Shown here: in pieces, positions 1-5,598 of the stretch
Numbering within the stretch: the first letter of the stretch is position 1
How the letters are laid out: each line of letters starts with the position of its first letter
DNA from: Alistipes sp.
GTDB lineage: Bacteria; Bacteroidota; Bacteroidia; Bacteroidales; Rikenellaceae
DNA: 5,598 nt
Direction of reading: 5' to 3'
Assembly (NCBI GenBank): GCA_017629615.1
Contig: JAGBWT010000114.1
Location: forward strand, 1-5,598
The notes under the pieces: generated by a model
What the model was told of the DNA's origin: nothing
What the model saw: only the letters and a program-made list of their open reading frames with translations
Databases searched by the model: none
Program-made: the position numbers and the translations under genes

Positions 1-951
1 AAAACCTACAAAGGACAAGAACTCGAAAACATCTTCTTCCGCCCATCGTTCTGTGGCACTTCGGCCGAGGAGCTCGGTATCCGCGTCATCTACAATATGC
101 CGATGCCGACAACCGTACAGGTATGGAGCCACTCCGAACACGTCTTGCAGCCATTCGCAAGCGGCTGGAACGGTGGCAACAACACCATTCGCCAGCAAAA
201 GACGATTGATATGCAGAAGGTGAAGGCCGAGAGCGCATTTTCGGCCGAGGACTACTTCTCGATGGTATTCGAGAAAATCACCAACAGCGCCGATGTCAAT
301 CTTGGCGACCTGACAGGCACCGAACTCGAAAAGGCCGAGACCGAACTCTTCCGCAAGGCTATTGCCGAGGGTGTGCGTGCTACGATGTGGTTGGGCGACA
401 CTAATAGCGAACTCTCGCTGTTCAGTACCTTCAACGGCTTCTTCCACGCCATAAAGAAGTATATCGATGCGGGCGACGAGATTTACGCGACAAGTTACGA
501 CTTGGAGAATCCGATTTCGAGTGGCACCAAGGCCCTTGCCGAGTGCTGGACTACGGCCTCGAACGAGTTGCGTTCGTTGCGCTCGGAGGGCCACCTCGCC
601 TACTTCGTAAGTTCCGACATCTACAACCAATACCTCGCCGACCTCGATGCGAAGGGTTGCGACTCGGCCTACATCGACTCAATCAACGGCCACTCGACAC
701 TCCTCTACCACGGTATTCCAATCTTCGAGGTTGCGCTCGACAAGTACGACAAAAACGCCTTCTCGTCGTTCTGCCTGCTCACCGACCGTCGCAACCTTGT
801 ACTCGCGCTCAACACCTCGGATATGCCGGAGAACGAGGTGCGTATGTGGTACAACCCCGACGAGATGGAGAACCGCCAGCGTGCAACCTTCCTCGCCGGT
901 ACCGAGGTTATCGACCCACGTCTCGTCTCGATTATCTACACGGTCTACTAA
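1..951 (+). CDS. Phage major capsid protein, HK97-like fold (5' partial)
   Basis: The reading frame is open from the first base, so the gene begins upstream. The ATG at 97 lies inside the protein and is not the start, because residues encoded before it (such as FFRPSFCGT) look like genuine capsid N-terminal domain. The visible part is 316 residues and probably lacks only a short N-terminus, since related capsid proteins are about 330-400 residues. It has the layout of HK97-type shell proteins: an extended N-terminal part, a helical region with AEGVRATMWLGD (about 367-405), a helix-rich middle, then HGIPIFEV (709-732), a CLLTDRRNLVLAL segment (about 769-810), and a C-terminal part with AGTEVIDPRLVSIIY. 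The 'G-P-I-x-V ... NL ... AGTEV-P-V' order is typical of the major capsid protein, which forms the icosahedral head. The next gene starts 6 bases after the stop. The family assignment rests on motif pattern and on the adjacent portal and connector genes, not on a database search. Confidence 0.75.
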   Translation, partial: KTYKGQELENIFFRPSFCGTSAEELGIRVIYNMPMPTTVQVWSHSEHVLQPFASGWNGGNNTIRQQKTIDMQKVKAESAFSAEDYFSMVFEKITNSADVNLGDLTGTELEKAETELFRKAIAEGVRATMWLGDTNSELSLFSTFNGFFHAIKKYIDAGDEIYATSYDLENPISSGTKALAECWTTASNELRSLRSEGHLAYFVSSDIYNQYLADLDAKGCDSAYIDSINGHSTLLYHGIPIFEVALDKYDKNAFSSFCLLTDRRNLVLALNTSDMPENEVRMWYNPDEMENRQRATFLAGTEVIDPRLVSIIYTVY

Positions 952-957
952 TCGGCT

Positions 958-1443
958 ATGACAAAGAGTCAAACCCACAAACCCATTGGCGGTGTAGCGC
1001 GAGTTGCGCTACACTCCGCCGATGCGGTGCGGGAGGTGTCGTTCGCGAGCGACGGAGAGTGCGCCATACTCTTCGGTGACGAGGCCACAGAGGTCGAACT
1101 GCTCGACGATGGCTCGACCTTTGTCGAGAAAATCACAACCGACACAGGCATTGCCCTCGTTCGGCATACGCTATCGCTCGTAGCCTCGCGCAATAGTGCC
1201 GAGGCGTGGCTCGACCCCGACTTTCTGCAACGCGCAACCCGCATCGGAGTCATTGCCGAGGTGGTGTTGAACGACGGTCGGGCCTTCGTAGTCGGCTACT
1301 CGCAGCACCTTACGACCGAGCAGCCACTGCGACTACGCGAGGCGACCATATCGTCGGGCGACACACCTCTCTGCTCGCCAACCGTCACACTCTGCCTAAC
1401 CTCGACCGACGGCCACGCAGCCGCAAAACTAATTCAGACCTAA
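958..1443 (+). CDS. Unrecognised phage-cassette protein, predicted beta-rich (161 aa)
   Basis: I do not recognise a named family. The protein has no signal peptide and no membrane segment. It alternates short hydrophobic strands and charged turns (VARVALH, EVSFASD, CAILFGD, EVELLDDG), then a segment IALVRHTLSLVA, a short helix WLDPDFLQRA, and a final set of strands (AEVVLNDGRAFVVGYS, QPLRLREATISSGD, TVTLCLTSTDG). This looks like a compact beta-sandwich or barrel such as a small virion structural protein; a tail-tube or head-decoration role is possible but speculative. The ATG at 958 lies 6 bases after the capsid stop, and no convincing Shine-Dalgarno sequence precedes it, which is normal in Bacteroidetes. 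It sits between the capsid and portal genes in the same orientation, so a structural or assembly role is likely. Codon use matches its neighbours. It is confidently a gene; its function is unknown. Confidence 0.8.
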   Translation: MTKSQTHKPIGGVARVALHSADAVREVSFASDGECAILFGDEATEVELLDDGSTFVEKITTDTGIALVRHTLSLVASRNSAEAWLDPDFLQRATRIGVIAEVVLNDGRAFVVGYSQHLTTEQPLRLREATISSGDTPLCSPTVTLCLTSTDGHAAAKLIQT

Positions 1444-1458
1444 AACACACACTCTGCT

Positions 1459-2682
1459 ATGGAAACAACTATCAACAAAGCGACCGTATGCGGCGTGGTC
1501 GATACCGCCCGCGACCCCTACACCTCTACCGCCTCGCGCGTCGAAAACCGCGACTTTTGGAGTTGGGGCAGCGACAACCGCTTTCCGCTGGCATTGGCCG
1601 CAATGTCGCGACGCTCGACCATACACCGCCGCATAATCAACGACAAGGCCGACTACATCTCGGGTAAGGGCTTTGCCTACGACCCTGCGATTGCGTTGCT
1701 TGGCCAGGTGGTCGAGCGCATCAATGGCGAGGGGGAGAGTCTGCGACAGATTATCAACAAGGTCGCCTTCGACCTCGCACTCTTCGGCAACGCATTTGTC
1801 GAGGTGGTGACCGACCCCGACCACTCCTTCCTCTCGCTCTACCACCACGACGCCTCGCACTGTCGCCTCGCGAAGGACTCGACCCATATCCTGCTCCACC
1901 ACGATTGGGAGCATTTCTCCGCCAAGGAGGCTATATCGCTGCCACTCTACCCCGCCTTTGAGCGACAGAGCGACGGCTCGCTCCGCGCAATGGTCCATTA
2001 CAAGGACTATGAGCCTTGCTACCAACACTATGGCGTACCGCCCTACATCGCAGGTATGAACGTCTCGGCCATCGCCTACAAGACCGACCGCTGGAACATC
2101 TCGCGCCTCGACAACTCGTTCCAACTCTCGGGCGTGATGATTCTCGACGAGGCAGCCGACAACGAGGCGACAGCCGAACGCCTTATTCGTGCAGCCGAGG
2201 AGCGTTTTGCAGGACACCCCGGGCAGGTCTTGTTTGTCGTCAAGGGCGGAAGCGAGAACGACCACTCGCGCTTTATCCCCATCACCTCGCAGAACGAGGG
2301 CGATTGGCAGGCTCTCCACGAACAGGCAACAAGCGATATTGTCGTCGCCCACTCGTGGTTTCGCTCACTCAGCGGCCTCGACTACTCGACGGGCTTCAAC
2401 TCGGAGCGCATACTGCACGAGTACGAGATTGCGCTCAACACCGTTATCCTCGGACAGCAAGCCGAGATTATGGAGCCTATATCGCGCATCATAGCCGAGG
2501 TGCTGGGCATCGACACCTCGTCGCTCGAAATCATCAACCGCCCACCGACACGCTCGAAGCCCGTCTATATGCGCGTATGGGAGGCTCGCAAGGCCGATGG
2601 TCTCGACTACGACCCCGACGACGAAGCGCAACAGCAATTCCTGTCGGAGATAACCAAGTATAACATAACAAAAGTAGGATAA
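1459..2682 (+). CDS. Phage portal protein
   Basis: The 407-residue product resembles HK97/SPP1-type portal proteins, which form the dodecameric ring at one capsid vertex through which DNA is packaged and ejected. The N-terminal part has FWSWGSDNRFP (33-43), then a helix with RRSTIHRRIINDKADYISGKG (51-71), the usual 'all subunits cycle through bound states' entry region of the family. A LALFGNAFVEVV segment (107-117) matches the characteristic hydrophobic core strand after the first helical bundle. The C-terminal half has SRLDNSFQLSGVM (215-227), an ITSQNEGDWQALHEQATSDIV helix (275-295), a SGLDYSTGFNSERILHEYE stretch (305-323) and VILGQQAEIMEPI (329-341); this F-N-E-E / Q-x-x-I-x-P-I arrangement is diagnostic of portals. 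The size is near the family norm of 400-500 residues. It starts 15 bases after the preceding gene, and its TAA stop shares one base with the next ATG (TAATG), suggesting translational coupling to the connector gene. Confidence 0.85.
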   Translation: METTINKATVCGVVDTARDPYTSTASRVENRDFWSWGSDNRFPLALAAMSRRSTIHRRIINDKADYISGKGFAYDPAIALLGQVVERINGEGESLRQIINKVAFDLALFGNAFVEVVTDPDHSFLSLYHHDASHCRLAKDSTHILLHHDWEHFSAKEAISLPLYPAFERQSDGSLRAMVHYKDYEPCYQHYGVPPYIAGMNVSAIAYKTDRWNISRLDNSFQLSGVMILDEAADNEATAERLIRAAEERFAGHPGQVLFVVKGGSENDHSRFIPITSQNEGDWQALHEQATSDIVVAHSWFRSLSGLDYSTGFNSERILHEYEIALNTVILGQQAEIMEPISRIIAEVLGIDTSSLEIINRPPTRSKPVYMRVWEARKADGLDYDPDDEAQQQFLSEITKYNITKVG

Positions 2683-3152
2683 TGAAGAGCCTGATTACCC
2701 CTGCACAAGTGGTGGCAACAGCCTTTGGCGACAGCGAATATATCGCACCCGAGGTGATTGTCGAGGCCGATATTACGGCCGCCTGCCACCACTACATCAC
2801 CCCCATCATCGGCCCGACACTGCTCGAAGCACTACTCGATGGCCGCTACCCTGCGCTGCTCGACAACTATGTCGCTCCGGCACTCGCCTTTGCCGTGCGA
2901 TGCTCGATTCAACCCTCGCTCAATGTCCGCACCTGCGAGCAGGGCCTCTCGCTCCCTATGGGCGGAGGCTCGGCTTCGACCACAGCGGCAGCCGAGGCGT
3001 TGGTCGCTTCGCTCCGACACCGCTGTCGCATATTGCGCTCACTGCTCTCCGACCACTTGGCCACCCACGCGGCCGACTACCCGGAGTATAACCCAAACAA
3101 CGATTCAATGAAAAACTGTACTATCTATGGAGGCATTGTTCAAATACATTAA
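2682..3152 (+). CDS. Head-tail connector/adaptor protein, DUF6712-like
   Basis: The 156-residue product is mostly alpha-helical and resembles the DUF6712 / gp6-like proteins found directly after portal genes in Bacteroidetes prophages. These are thought to form the ring beneath the portal that completes the head and joins it to the tail. Visible family features are the N-terminal helix with ATAFGDSEYIAPEVI (12-26), the HHYITPIIGPTLLEALL stretch (36-52), the DNYVAPALAFAV helix (61-72), and the C-terminal DYPEYNPNNDS...YGGIV ending (132-153), a short linker-like tail shared by such proteins. The start ATG overlaps the portal stop by one base, so coupling is likely. The last 26 bases overlap the beginning of the holin gene in another reading frame. 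Function is inferred from the family pattern and position; DUF6712 itself is not characterised biochemically to my knowledge. Confidence 0.75.
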   Translation: MKSLITPAQVVATAFGDSEYIAPEVIVEADITAACHHYITPIIGPTLLEALLDGRYPALLDNYVAPALAFAVRCSIQPSLNVRTCEQGLSLPMGGGSASTTAAAEALVASLRHRCRILRSLLSDHLATHAADYPEYNPNNDSMKNCTIYGGIVQIH

Positions 3153-3555
3153 CGGCGCACTGTTGGCCCTCATCTCGCTCGTTGCGCCCATTCGGCCTGT
3201 CGTACTCTGTGCGCTGGCCTTTATCATCGTCGATTTCGTAACCGGCACACTTGCCGACCGCACCTCGGCCAAGAGGGAGGGGCGAGCGTGGTTCTTCGAG
3301 AGCGGCAAAGCCCGTCGCACGATATTCAAGGCGGGATTTACGATTATCGCGATTGCGATGACGTGGCTGGTTGAGTGTTGCGTACTCGACTTTATGGAGT
3401 TGCACCTCACACGACTGCTTGCGGGTATGGTCTGCGGCGTCGAGATGTGGTCGATACTCGAAAACGCCTCGGTACTCTCCGACTCGCGTCTCTTCGAGTG
3501 GTTGCGTCGCTACGTTCGTCGCAAGATAGAGAGGGAGGTGGGTGATGAACTCTAA
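3127..3555 (+). CDS. Holin-like membrane protein (phage_holin_4 family type)
   Basis: The 142-residue product has the look of the bacteriophage holin family 4 (toxin secretion/phage lysis holins). Hydrophobic segments lie at about residues 7-21, 23-39, 66-88 and 94-110, with the family's VDFVTG turn at 35-40 followed by a basic cytoplasmic loop (TSAKREGRAWFFESGKARR, 47-65), and an EMWSILENAS segment (106-115) near the end of the last hydrophobic region. The charged C-terminal tail (RRYVRRKIEREVGDEL) fits a cytoplasmic tail. Holins oligomerise in the inner membrane and open it at a set time, letting the endolysin reach peptidoglycan. The ATG at 3127 is the first in frame and lies inside the end of the connector gene (26-base overlap). 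The downstream muralytic gene overlaps its 3' end, the classic holin-endolysin order. No independent promoter is visible. Confidence 0.75.
   Translation: MEALFKYINGALLALISLVAPIRPVVLCALAFIIVDFVTGTLADRTSAKREGRAWFFESGKARRTIFKAGFTIIAIAMTWLVECCVLDFMELHLTRLLAGMVCGVEMWSILENASVLSDSRLFEWLRRYVRRKIEREVGDEL
3534..3540 (+). promoter_or_regulatory. Shine-Dalgarno-like site before the muralytic gene
   Basis: GGAGGTG ends 1 base before the GTG at 3542 and 4 bases before the ATG at 3545, and lies within the holin coding region. The spacing is short for either start but better for the ATG, so ATG 3545 (142 residues) may be the true start. Most Bacteroidetes genes do not use Shine-Dalgarno pairing, and the same bases encode Glu-Val-Gly of the holin tail, so the match could be chance. 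Confidence 0.35.
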
Positions 3556-3973
3556 ACCTCTGTCGCGCGGACTGCGCAACCTCAACCCGGGGAATATCCG
3601 ACACTCGAAGGTGCGCTACCGCGACGAGGTTACGCCGAGCCGCGATGCCGAGTTTCGTGAGTTTCGCACCATCGAGGCGGGCTATCGGGCGATGTTCGTT
3701 CTGCTCCACACCTACCGCCTCAAACACGGCTGCACAACCCTTCGCGAGATGATTTCGCGCTACGCCCCACCCTCCGAGAACAACACCTCGGCCTACATTC
3801 GACGCGTGGCTTCGCAGAGCGGCATCGACCCCGACTCGCCCATCGACACACTCGACGGAGAGCAGATGCGCCCGATAGTCGAGGCGATGTCGGCTGTCGA
3901 AAATGGCGTGAAGGCCGTAGCCTCGCAGGTCGAAGGCGGGTGGAGGAGTTTTGTTGCCGATTTCGGAAAATAG
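3542..3973 (+). CDS. Muralytic enzyme, 'structural protein P5'/endolysin-like
   Basis: The 143-residue product (142 if the ATG at 3545 is used) carries SRGLRNLNPGNIR at 8-20, the signature of a small family often annotated in Bacteroidetes as 'structural protein P5' or endolysin, with a lysozyme/lytic-transglycosylase-like fold. Further conserved family positions are FREFRTIEAGYRAMFVLL (38-55), TTLREMISRYAPPSENNTSAYI (65-86) and the helix that follows. Its presumed role is cleaving the glycan strands of peptidoglycan. I do not assign a catalytic residue with confidence; Glu45 in the EAGYRA segment is a candidate. It has no signal peptide or membrane segment, so it would need the holin encoded just upstream to reach the cell wall. 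The start overlaps the holin gene by 11-14 bases in a different frame. The TAG stop at 3971-3973 lies between the two elements of the comEC promoter. A virion-bound lysin that helps DNA entry is a possible alternative role. Confidence 0.8.
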   Translation: MMNSKPLSRGLRNLNPGNIRHSKVRYRDEVTPSRDAEFREFRTIEAGYRAMFVLLHTYRLKHGCTTLREMISRYAPPSENNTSAYIRRVASQSGIDPDSPIDTLDGEQMRPIVEAMSAVENGVKAVASQVEGGWRSFVADFGK

Positions 3974-3984
3974 CGGTATATTTG
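3953..3984 (+). promoter_or_regulatory. Bacteroidetes-type promoter for comEC
   Basis: TATATTTG at 3977-3984 is a full match to the Bacteroidetes -7 consensus TAnnTTTG recognised by the primary sigma factor of this phylum. GTTG at 3953-3956 lies 20 bases upstream and fits the -33 element (TTTG / TTG). Transcription would start near 3990, leaving a leader of about 30 bases before the GTG at 4019. The -33 element lies inside the 3' end of the muralytic gene. I saw no other TAnnTTTG match in the window on the + strand. This suggests comEC is transcribed on its own, whatever read-through comes from upstream. Confidence 0.65.
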
Positions 3985-4018
3985 TGGTAGCAAAACATCA
4001 TCGCTAACCTCAACCGCT

Positions 4019-5488
4019 GTGCAATTCTCGTTTCGCAAAATAACCCAATACATTGGCACGATGCCGATGGCTGCGATTGCTCTATCGTTGGCCGTCGGCA
4101 TTGCTATTTCCGACGGTTTGGCACTGACTGCGCCGATATGGTTCGGACTTGGTGTGGTTGCGTTGCTGACCCTGCCACTATTTGCGAAGCGACTGCGGAT
4201 AGCGGCCATAGCAACGGTCTTTGTCGCCATTGGCGGAGGCGTCGAGGCTCTGCACACCACCTCAACCCCACCCCTCTCGGAGCCGGTTGAACTCCTCTTG
4301 CACTTCGACACCGACAGCCAACAACGCGAGAGTGGCACAACGGCCAACGCCACAATCGTCGGCAGCAACAGGGGTGGCACATCGGCCCGACTACGCATAT
4401 ATAGCGACTCGACGCTGCGCTTCAAGGCGGGCGAGAGGGTCGTGGCGCAAAGTGTCATTCGCCCCTTCACCACGCACTACCCACGATATGCGCTGATGAT
4501 GCAACGGCTCGGCTTTGTCGGCTACGCATACCTCTCGCCCCACAACACCGCCCTCTCGGCCACCCACACACCAACGCTCCACCAAATGGCAACCGAGCGC
4601 CTGCGAAGCCTACTCCCCGACGACGAGGCACGAAGCGTTGTGCTGTCGATGGGTACGGGCTATCGCAACGAGATTAGACCCGAGACTTCGCAATACTACC
4701 TGACAACCGCCGCAGCCCATCTGCTTGCCGTGTCGGGCCTGCACGTCGGCATCGTATGCGTGCTGCTCAACCTATTGTTCTGGCCACTCGTGTTGGTTTG
4801 GCGAGGCAATGTGTGGCGCTCGATACTTGTGGTTGTGGCAATTTGGGGCTATGTCGCCTTGTGTGATTGGTCGCCCAGCGCAACAAGGGCCGCACTGATG
4901 TTCAGCGCACTCCAACTCTCGCTCTTTGGTGCTTATAGATACAACAGCGGCAACAACCTCTGCTCGATAGTCGCAGTGTTGCTACTTATCTCACCGCAAC
5001 TGCTCTTCGACGTCGGTTTTCAACTCTCGTTCGTGGCCGTTGCCTCTATCATCTTTTGGTATATACCCCTCGCACACCTCTTCAAGACGCGATGGACGGC
5101 CGTAAATATGTTGCTCCACACACTCCTTGTCGGAGTCACAACCACGCTCGCTACCGCACCCATAATATCCTACACCTTCGGCACAATTTCGCTCTGTGGT
5201 ATTGTACTCAACCTGCCACTTATCGCCATTGCCAACGTCGTCGTATTCTGCTCGGTCGGTGCACTCCTACTCCCCAACCCCCTTGCTCGCCTCGTGGCCG
5301 AGTGTGCGCATCGGTTTGCCGATTGGCAGAACGCAATAGTCGAGGCGGCAGCAACAAGCAACGCGGGCTACTACGACTACTCGGCCCCGTGGTGGCTTGT
5401 AGTGCTGCTCTATGCCCTCGCACTCACCGCCACAATCCTCGCAAAGGGCTTTGTGGTGCGACAGACGGAGAGGAGGTTTGTTGGGTAG
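4019..5488 (+). CDS. comEC: ComEC/Rec2-family DNA-uptake channel without MBL domain
   Basis: The 489-residue polytopic protein belongs to ComEC/Rec2, the inner-membrane channel that brings single-stranded DNA into the cytoplasm during transformation. Residues 15-75 hold three hydrophobic segments, and about 85-175 is a soluble beta-rich region (the DUF4131/OB-like domain). The Competence channel domain spans about 200-475. Its hallmark motifs are HLLAVSGLHVG (234-244), SATRAALMFSALQLS (287-301), DVGFQLSFVAVAS (331-343) and LNLPLIAIANVVVF (397-410), with about eight further hydrophobic segments. The chain ends soon after the last of these (WLVVLLYALALTATILAKG) with a basic tail. The C-terminal metallo-beta-lactamase domain of longer ComEC proteins (about 700-780 residues in Bacillus and Neisseria-type proteins) is absent. 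The start is GTG 4019; ATG 4061, just before the first membrane segment, is an alternative. It lies 45 bases after the muralytic gene behind its own promoter and shares the codon habits of the phage genes. Confidence 0.9.
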   Translation: MQFSFRKITQYIGTMPMAAIALSLAVGIAISDGLALTAPIWFGLGVVALLTLPLFAKRLRIAAIATVFVAIGGGVEALHTTSTPPLSEPVELLLHFDTDSQQRESGTTANATIVGSNRGGTSARLRIYSDSTLRFKAGERVVAQSVIRPFTTHYPRYALMMQRLGFVGYAYLSPHNTALSATHTPTLHQMATERLRSLLPDDEARSVVLSMGTGYRNEIRPETSQYYLTTAAAHLLAVSGLHVGIVCVLLNLLFWPLVLVWRGNVWRSILVVVAIWGYVALCDWSPSATRAALMFSALQLSLFGAYRYNSGNNLCSIVAVLLLISPQLLFDVGFQLSFVAVASIIFWYIPLAHLFKTRWTAVNMLLHTLLVGVTTTLATAPIISYTFGTISLCGIVLNLPLIAIANVVVFCSVGALLLPNPLARLVAECAHRFADWQNAIVEAAATSNAGYYDYSAPWWLVVLLYALALTATILAKGFVVRQTERRFVG

Positions 5489-5598
5489 AGAGGGGAGATT
5501 GGGGAGGCTGGAAGATTAGGGTCGTTAAGGGCGTTAGTGTCGTTAGTGTCGTTAGGGGTAAAATGGGTAGATTGAGTAGATTGAGTAGTCTGGGTAGC
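5486..5598 (+). repeat. Degenerate 9-base tandem repeat array after comEC
   Basis: From the comEC stop codon to the window edge the sequence can be laid out in twelve consecutive 9-base units without a gap. In order: TAGAGAGGG, GAGATTGGG, GAGGCTGGA, AGATTAGGG, TCGTTAAGG, GCGTTAGTG, TCGTTAGTG, TCGTTAGGG, GTAAAATGG, GTAGATTGA, GTAGATTGA, GTAGTCTGG, then GTAGC. The central four units (5522-5557) and the GTAGATTGA pair (5567-5584) are the best conserved, while the outer units share mainly the G-rich end of the unit. Only 7 of the 110 bases after the stop are C, so no hairpin terminator can form here. The array continues beyond the window. The period is a multiple of three, so reverse-strand frames stay open, but nothing shows that they are translated. 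Its function is unknown; it could be slippage-derived intergenic DNA or the tail of a neighbouring repetitive element. Confidence 0.8.

Noticed and set aside
543..1079. Alternative + strand frame of 178 codons across the capsid/161-residue gene boundary
   Set aside because: Its product is rich in Arg, Leu and Pro, as expected for a shifted frame of TCG/CTC-rich coding DNA, and it overlaps two better-supported genes.
1429..2352. Long open frame (307 codons) on the - strand opposite the portal gene
   Set aside because: It is antisense to a well-supported portal gene. Its composition (rich in Val, Gly, Arg) is that expected of a complement frame in GC-rich DNA with biased codons, and no family motif or promoter supports it.
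3957..3966. Small inverted repeat CCGATTTCGG near the end of the muralytic gene as a terminator
   Set aside because: The stem has only 4 base pairs with a 2-base loop, lacks a U tract and lies inside coding sequence between the two elements of the comEC promoter.
3793..4473. Open frame of 226 codons on the - strand spanning the muralytic gene and the start of comEC
   Set aside because: It crosses two real genes and the promoter between them, has low-complexity content rich in Ser, Arg and Pro, and shows no recognisable domain.
1..5488. Frequent GCCGAGG and CTCG/CGAG words as possible DNA uptake or packaging signals
   Set aside because: These words mostly fall in frame as common codon pairs (Ala-Glu, Leu, Ser-containing), so codon preference explains them. 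A whole-genome count against a codon-shuffled control would be needed to claim more.
5489..5598. Repeat array as a CRISPR array
   Set aside because: Units are only 9 bases with no spacers, and no cas gene is present.
5486..5598. Reverse-strand open frames through the repeat array as the end of a convergent gene
   Set aside because: Two reverse frames stay open only because the period is a multiple of three and the strand lacks stop words. They run on into antisense of comEC, with no start, stop or motif to support a protein.

Overview
The window looks like a chromosomal segment of a GC-rich member of the Bacteroidales, probably Alistipes or a relative in the Rikenellaceae. Three observations suggest this: TCG for serine and CTC for leucine are used heavily, translation starts mostly lack a Shine-Dalgarno sequence, and a promoter of the Bacteroidetes type (TAnnTTTG at -7) sits before comEC. 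The protein families present are also familiar from Bacteroidales prophages. The genus is an inference from composition and families, not a database match.

All supported genes lie on the + strand and are tightly packed. Positions 1-3973 hold a phage-type head and lysis cassette: the C-terminal part of a major capsid protein (1-951), an unrecognised beta-rich protein (958-1443), a portal protein (1459-2682), a DUF6712-like head-tail connector (2682-3152), a holin-like membrane protein (3127-3555), and a small muralytic enzyme of the 'structural protein P5'/endolysin type (3542-3973). Gaps are 15 bases or less, and the last four genes overlap at their junctions, so they are probably one transcript.

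A promoter lies across the end of the endolysin gene (3953-3984). It should drive comEC (4019-5488), a polytopic membrane protein for DNA uptake. This comEC has the N-terminal and channel (Competence) domains but no C-terminal metallo-beta-lactamase domain. After the comEC stop codon, a degenerate tandem repeat with a strict 9-base period and very few C residues fills the rest of the window (5486-5598).

Together the capsid, portal and connector would build a DNA-filled head, and the holin and muralytic enzyme would release it. No integrase, repressor, replication, terminase or tail gene is visible here; terminase and tail genes could lie upstream. The phage genes share the base and codon habits of comEC. 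One testable hypothesis is that this is a long-resident, possibly domesticated head/lysis module (gene-transfer-agent-like) beside a DNA-uptake gene. An old prophage remnant, or chance adjacency at a prophage boundary, explains the same facts.
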